The translations under genes and the position numbers were made by a program. From positions 558,001 to 622,000 of the forward strand of contig NZ_JACHJG010000001.1 in NCBI RefSeq assembly GCF_014203545.1: a stretch of 64,000 bases of DNA. Direction: 5' to 3'. The notes beneath the pieces are model-generated. The model did not search any database and was not told the DNA's origin. It saw only the letters and a list, made by a program, of their open reading frames with translations. Origin of the DNA: Streptomyces netropsis. Its GTDB lineage: Bacteria; Actinomycetota; Actinomycetes; Streptomycetales; Streptomycetaceae. Positions 60,926 to 64,000 of this stretch are shown here, piece by piece. Numbering within the stretch: the first letter of the stretch is position 1; every line of letters begins with the position of its first letter.

Positions 60926-61250
60926 GGCAGCGGCAGGCTATGACAGCCGGCCGGGCCCCCGGCGCCGGTCCCCGGCCGATCACCCACCGGCCGGGGGCGC
61001 GTTCACCGGATGGAGTGGCGGGCGTTCCCCGTGCCTTCCCCCGGGCGGTGTCAGGGGCGCCGCGACACCGGGCCGCCAGCGGCTGGGCTCCGCCCGTGCC
61101 GACGACGCCAAGCAGCTCGACCGGCTGCCCGGCTCGCCCGTCCTCCTCGTCACCACCCGCTACGGCCCGGTGTCACGGGCGCCGCGTCACCGGGCCGTCA
61201 GCCGTGCAACGTCGGCAGCCGTGCAACGCCGTCAGCAGTGCAACACGCCG
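60926..61250. other. Intergenic region with duplicated palindrome and short tandem repeats
   Basis: No gene. A roughly 39-bp element with CGGTGTCA(G/C)GGGCGCCGCG and flanking GGCCC/GGGCC arms occurs twice (about 61041-61080 and 61164-61203); the second forms a 10-bp stem (61163-61172 with 61188-61197), a candidate terminator for KDPG aldolase. At 61196-61266 four degenerate copies of GTCAGCCGTGCAACG(CC) follow and run into the 3' end of the aldolase gene. Confidence 0.65.
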
Positions 61251-61895
61251 TCAGCCGCGCAACGCCGACGCCTCGCGGGCGAGTTCCTCGATCCGCGCCC
61301 AGTCCCGGTCGCGGAGGGCGTCGGCGGGCAGCATCCATGTCCCCCCGACACAGCCGACGTTGGGCAGCGCCAGATACGCGGGCGCCGAGCCGGGCCCGAT
61401 GCCGCCCGTGGGGCAGAAGCGGGCCGTGGGCAGCGGCGCGGACAGCGACCGGAGGTAGGGCACACCGCCGGCGGCCTCGGCGGGGAAGAACTTCATCTCG
61501 CGCACGCCCCGCTCCAGCAGCGTCAGGACTTCCGAGGCCGTCGACACCCCCGGCAGGAACGGCACCCCCGCCGCGCGCATCGCCTCCAGCAGCCGGTCCG
61601 TCCAGCCGGGGCTCACCAGGAACCGTGCCCCCGCCCCGACCGCCGCGCTCACCTGGCCGGGCGTGAGGACCGTGCCGGCGCCCACCACGGCGCCCGGCAC
61701 CTCCGCCGCCACGGCCCGTATCGCGTCGAGAGCGGCGGCCGTGCGCAGGGTCACCTCGATCGCGGGCAGACCACCGGCGACGAGGGCGCGGGCGAGGGGG
61801 ACCGCGTCCGCCGCGTCGTGGAGGACGACGACGGGGACGACGGGCGCGAGATCGAGGACGGACACGGGCGAGGCGGGTGCGGCGGCGCGGGTCAC
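61251..61895 (-). CDS. eda: 2-dehydro-3-deoxy-phosphogluconate (KDPG) aldolase
   Basis: The protein has 214 residues from GTG 61895. Class I aldolase TIM barrel: VVPVVVLHDAADAVPLARALVAGGLPAIEVTLRT (catalytic Glu and Arg), VGAGTVLTPGQV, FLVSPGWTD, GVREMKFFPAEAAGG (Schiff-base Lys) and FCPTGGIGPGSAPAYLALPNVGCVGGTWM. It splits KDPG to pyruvate and glyceraldehyde-3-phosphate (Entner-Doudoroff). No edd is nearby in this window, so it may also serve other keto-acid pathways. Confidence 0.93.
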   Translation of the reverse strand: MTRAAAPASPVSVLDLAPVVPVVVLHDAADAVPLARALVAGGLPAIEVTLRTAAALDAIRAVAAEVPGAVVGAGTVLTPGQVSAAVGAGARFLVSPGWTDRLLEAMRAAGVPFLPGVSTASEVLTLLERGVREMKFFPAEAAGGVPYLRSLSAPLPTARFCPTGGIGPGSAPAYLALPNVGCVGGTWMLPADALRDRDWARIEELAREASALRG

Positions 61896-61968
61896 GCAGG
61901 CATCCTCACCCTGCCTGCCACACACCGCAACAGTCGTTGCACAGTGCGCAACGGGATGGGTGCTGTGC

Positions 61969-62778
61969 CTACAGCTCGGTGACCACGACGTCCAGCGCCC
62001 AGGGCTTTCCGCCCTTGGCCGGAGCCTCGCCCTCCACCGCGTAACCCAGGTCCCGCAGCGCCGCGGCCAGCTCTCCCGGCCCGTCCGGCTCGACGCCGGC
62101 CGTCAGCAGGTCCCGTACGAGCCGTCCCTTGGTGGCCTTGTTGAAGTGGCTCACGACGGACCGCTTCTCGACCCCGTTCACGACCTTCGACTGGAGCACC
62201 CGCACGGTCGCCGTCCGCTCGGCGACGTCACCGGCCGGCTTCCACGCGGACGCGTACGCCGCGGACCTGAGATCCAGCACCAGCCCCTCGCCCGCCGACT
62301 CGGGCAGGGCCCGCGCCATCGGCCCGCGCCAGTACGCGCCGAGCGCGCCGAGCCCCGGCAGCTTCACCCCCATCGAGCAGCGGTAGGAGGGGATCGCGTC
62401 CCCGATCCGCACCGCTCCCCACAGCCCGGAGAACACCAGCAGCGACCGCTCCGCCCGCCGCCGGGCCGCCGGGTCCAAGGTGGCCAGGCCCAGCGCGTCG
62501 TACAGCACGCCCGTGTAGATCTCCCCGGCGGGCCGGGTGCCGGCGCCCGGCAGCGCGGCGTTCTTGGCGATCTCGCCCCGCAGCCCCGGGCTCAGCCCGA
62601 GGACCTCCGCGGCCTTCTCCTCGTCGCCCGCGCACAGCTCCACGAGCTCCGCCAGCACGGCTCCGCGCGCCTCGGTCAGCCCCGGCAGGGACAGCGAACC
62701 GAGCTCCAGCGGGGCACCGCCGGAACCGCCCTCGACGGGCGCGGCCTTCCCCTCGGACGGCGGCAACAGCACGAGCAC
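61969..62778 (-). CDS. yaaA: Peroxide stress protein YaaA (DUF328)
   Basis: The protein has 269 residues from GTG 62778 behind AAGGAG. VLVLLPPSEGKAAP, LYDALGLATL, LLVFSGLWGAVRIGDAIPSYRCSMGVKLPGLG, LVLDLRSAAYASAW and VSHFNKATKGRLVRDLL are hallmark YaaA segments. YaaA binds DNA and limits iron-dependent damage under peroxide stress in E. coli. It lies 73 nt upstream of the aldolase on the same strand. Confidence 0.93.
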   Translation of the reverse strand: MLVLLPPSEGKAAPVEGGSGGAPLELGSLSLPGLTEARGAVLAELVELCAGDEEKAAEVLGLSPGLRGEIAKNAALPGAGTRPAGEIYTGVLYDALGLATLDPAARRRAERSLLVFSGLWGAVRIGDAIPSYRCSMGVKLPGLGALGAYWRGPMARALPESAGEGLVLDLRSAAYASAWKPAGDVAERTATVRVLQSKVVNGVEKRSVVSHFNKATKGRLVRDLLTAGVEPDGPGELAAALRDLGYAVEGEAPAKGGKPWALDVVVTEL

Positions 62779-62900
62779 GGTCGTTTCTCCTTCAGTACGT
62801 ACGCCCGCACGGCCCCGTGGGCGACGCGGAACGGGCAAGGGGCCCCGTCGAGCCTAACGCCGCCCGCCACGTTCACCGTGCCGCGTGCCCGTACCCCGCC

Positions 62901-62906
62901 TACGCT
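62901..62906 (+). promoter_or_regulatory. Probable -10 element giving a leaderless transcript
   Basis: TACGCT lies 7 nt before the ATG at 62914 and no Shine-Dalgarno sequence is present, which fits a leaderless mRNA starting at or near the ATG. Confidence 0.55.
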
Positions 62907-62913
62907 CGGTGCC

Positions 62914-64000
62914 ATGCCCCGTCGCCACATACATGTGACGGATACGGACGGCGCCCCCCTGCGCGCCGCGCTGCGCGAGCTGCGCGCGAAGTCGGACGTA
63001 CCCGCCGAGTTCCCCGACGCTGCCCTCAGCGAGGCGGAGCAGGCCGCGCGGCGACCCCGCCTTCCCGCGCACGACGCCACGGACATCCCCCTGTTCACCA
63101 TCGACCCGCCCGACTCGATGGACCTCGACCAGGCCATGTTCCTGGCCCGCCGCGACGCCGGGGGCTTCCGGGTGTACTACGCGATCGCCGACGTCGGCGC
63201 GTTCGTCACCCCCGGCCGGGCCCTCGACGCCGAGGCGCACCGCCGGGTGACGACCCTCTACTACCCCGACGAGCGGATCCCCCTCCACCCCGACATCCTC
63301 GGCGAGGGCGCCGCCAGCCTCCTCCCCGACCACACCCGCCCCGCCCTGCTCTGGCAGCTCGACCTCGACACGGACGGCCGTGTCGTAGGGGCCGACGTCC
63401 GCCGGTCCCTCGTCCGCAGCAGGGCCAAGCTCGACTACGAGGGCGTCCAGCGGGCGATCGACTCCGGCACGGCCGAGGAACCGCTGTCGTTGCTGCGCGA
63501 GATCGGCATGCGCCGGGAGGAGCTGGAGCGGACGCGCGGCGGCATCTCGCTCAACGTCCCCGAGCAGGAAGTCGTCCCGCGCGGCGACCGCTACCGGCTC
63601 GAATACCGCGTCCCGCTGCCCGCCGACGGCTGGAACGCCCAGATCTCCCTCATGACCGGCATGGCCGCCGCCGAGCTGATGCTCACCGCGGGCACCGGCA
63701 TCCTCCGCACCCTGCCGCCCGCCCCCCAGACCGCCGTCGAGCGGCTGCGCCGCGTGGCCCGCTCGCTCGGGGTGAACTGGCCCGACGGCATGCCGTACGC
63801 CGTCGTCCTCCGGGCCCTGGACCCCAAGCACACCCAGCACGCGGCGTTCCTCCAGGAATGCACCTCCCTCCTGCGCGGCGCCGGCTACACGGTCTTCGAC
63901 CGCGACCGCCCCACCGAACGCCCCCTCCCCGTCAGCCCCGGCGCCTCCTTCCACGCCGCCCTCGCCGCCCCGTACGCCCACTGCACCGCCCCGCTGCGCC
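62914..64000 (+). CDS. RNB-domain ribonuclease (RNase II/R family), 3' partial
   Basis: The visible part has 362 residues and runs off the window. It starts MPRRHIHVTDTDGAPLRAAL and soon enters the RNB catalytic domain: TDIPLFTIDPPDSMDLDQAMFLAR (the catalytic Asp cluster of RNase II), YYAIADVGAFVTPGRALDAEAHRRVTTLYYPDERIPLHP, and GISLNVPEQEVV. There is no N-terminal cold-shock domain, so it is a short actinobacterial RNB protein. It hydrolyses RNA 3' to 5'. Confidence 0.93.
   Translation, partial: MPRRHIHVTDTDGAPLRAALRELRAKSDVPAEFPDAALSEAEQAARRPRLPAHDATDIPLFTIDPPDSMDLDQAMFLARRDAGGFRVYYAIADVGAFVTPGRALDAEAHRRVTTLYYPDERIPLHPDILGEGAASLLPDHTRPALLWQLDLDTDGRVVGADVRRSLVRSRAKLDYEGVQRAIDSGTAEEPLSLLREIGMRREELERTRGGISLNVPEQEVVPRGDRYRLEYRVPLPADGWNAQISLMTGMAAAELMLTAGTGILRTLPPAPQTAVERLRRVARSLGVNWPDGMPYAVVLRALDPKHTQHAAFLQECTSLLRGAGYTVFDRDRPTERPLPVSPGASFHAALAAPYAHCTAPLR

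Noticed and set aside
61081-61180. Possible remnant of an F420-type nitroreductase (PVLLVTTRYG-like string)
   Set aside because: Only about 20 residues match, the rest is noise, and the region is explained by duplicated palindromes.

Overview
The window is high-GC actinobacterial DNA, almost certainly a Streptomyces chromosome. The evidence is GC-biased third codon positions, frequent GTG starts and GTGA/ATGA stop-start overlaps, a complete SapB/AmfS-type morphogenetic lantibiotic locus, DUF397/XRE small-gene modules, and dispersed copies of the Streptomyces-type palindrome built on GCCGGACGGGCT. All calls come from reading the sequence; no database search was run.

Layout. 1-8.2 kb is accessory-like: the tail of a collagen-like His-rich protein, a degenerate Nudix-like protein, zinc-ribbon mini-genes, an ABM monooxygenase coupled to an XRE-TPR regulator, a decayed Nudix pseudogene, and a small-gene/DUF6879/XRE-DUF5753/DUF397 regulatory module. 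8.3-17.6 kb holds a HAD phosphatase, a DHA2 transporter fused to a winged helix, GNAT, ABM and TetR genes, a GT87-PAP2 fusion, and secreted/DUF6114/DUF6230 proteins. 17.9-20.6 kb has a CYP125-like P450 divergent from a FadA5-like thiolase. 21.3-27.5 kb is a five-gene, translationally coupled operon behind a cobalamin riboswitch (two anchored surface proteins, EcfT, a double EcfA, EcfS). 27.5-28.4 kb is a non-coding repeat array, followed by an aldehyde dehydrogenase and a 3Fe-4S ferredoxin. 30.3-37.6 kb is the ram/amf lanthipeptide locus. 37.8-42.1 kb has a KstR-like TetR regulator and a GT4/methyltransferase/prenyltransferase-like operon. 42.3-50.7 kb contains a mycothiol-dependent isomerase-family protein, an M1 lipoprotein peptidase, an F420-type oxidoreductase, an amidase, a methyltransferase and a two-component pair. 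51.0-54.0 kb is a MaoC/alcohol dehydrogenase/SDR operon. 54-64 kb has a propeller-like protein, an iron-regulated siderophore-binding lipoprotein, the Nif3/zinc-ribbon/RNase H-phosphatase operon, KDPG aldolase, YaaA and the start of an RNB ribonuclease.

Two themes tie distant genes together. First, the motif TNNAACNNGTTNNA, known as the KstR operator in mycolic actinobacteria, is exact in front of the KstR-like gene and the MaoC operon and has one mismatch in the P450/thiolase intergenic region. The window therefore seems to hold a dispersed steroid (or branched-chain lipid) side-chain degradation regulon. Second, the riboswitch operon looks like a vitamin B12 uptake system in which two membrane-anchored proteins, one with an alpha/alpha-barrel-type repeat and one beta-rich, may together act like a split transcobalamin that feeds an ECF transporter.
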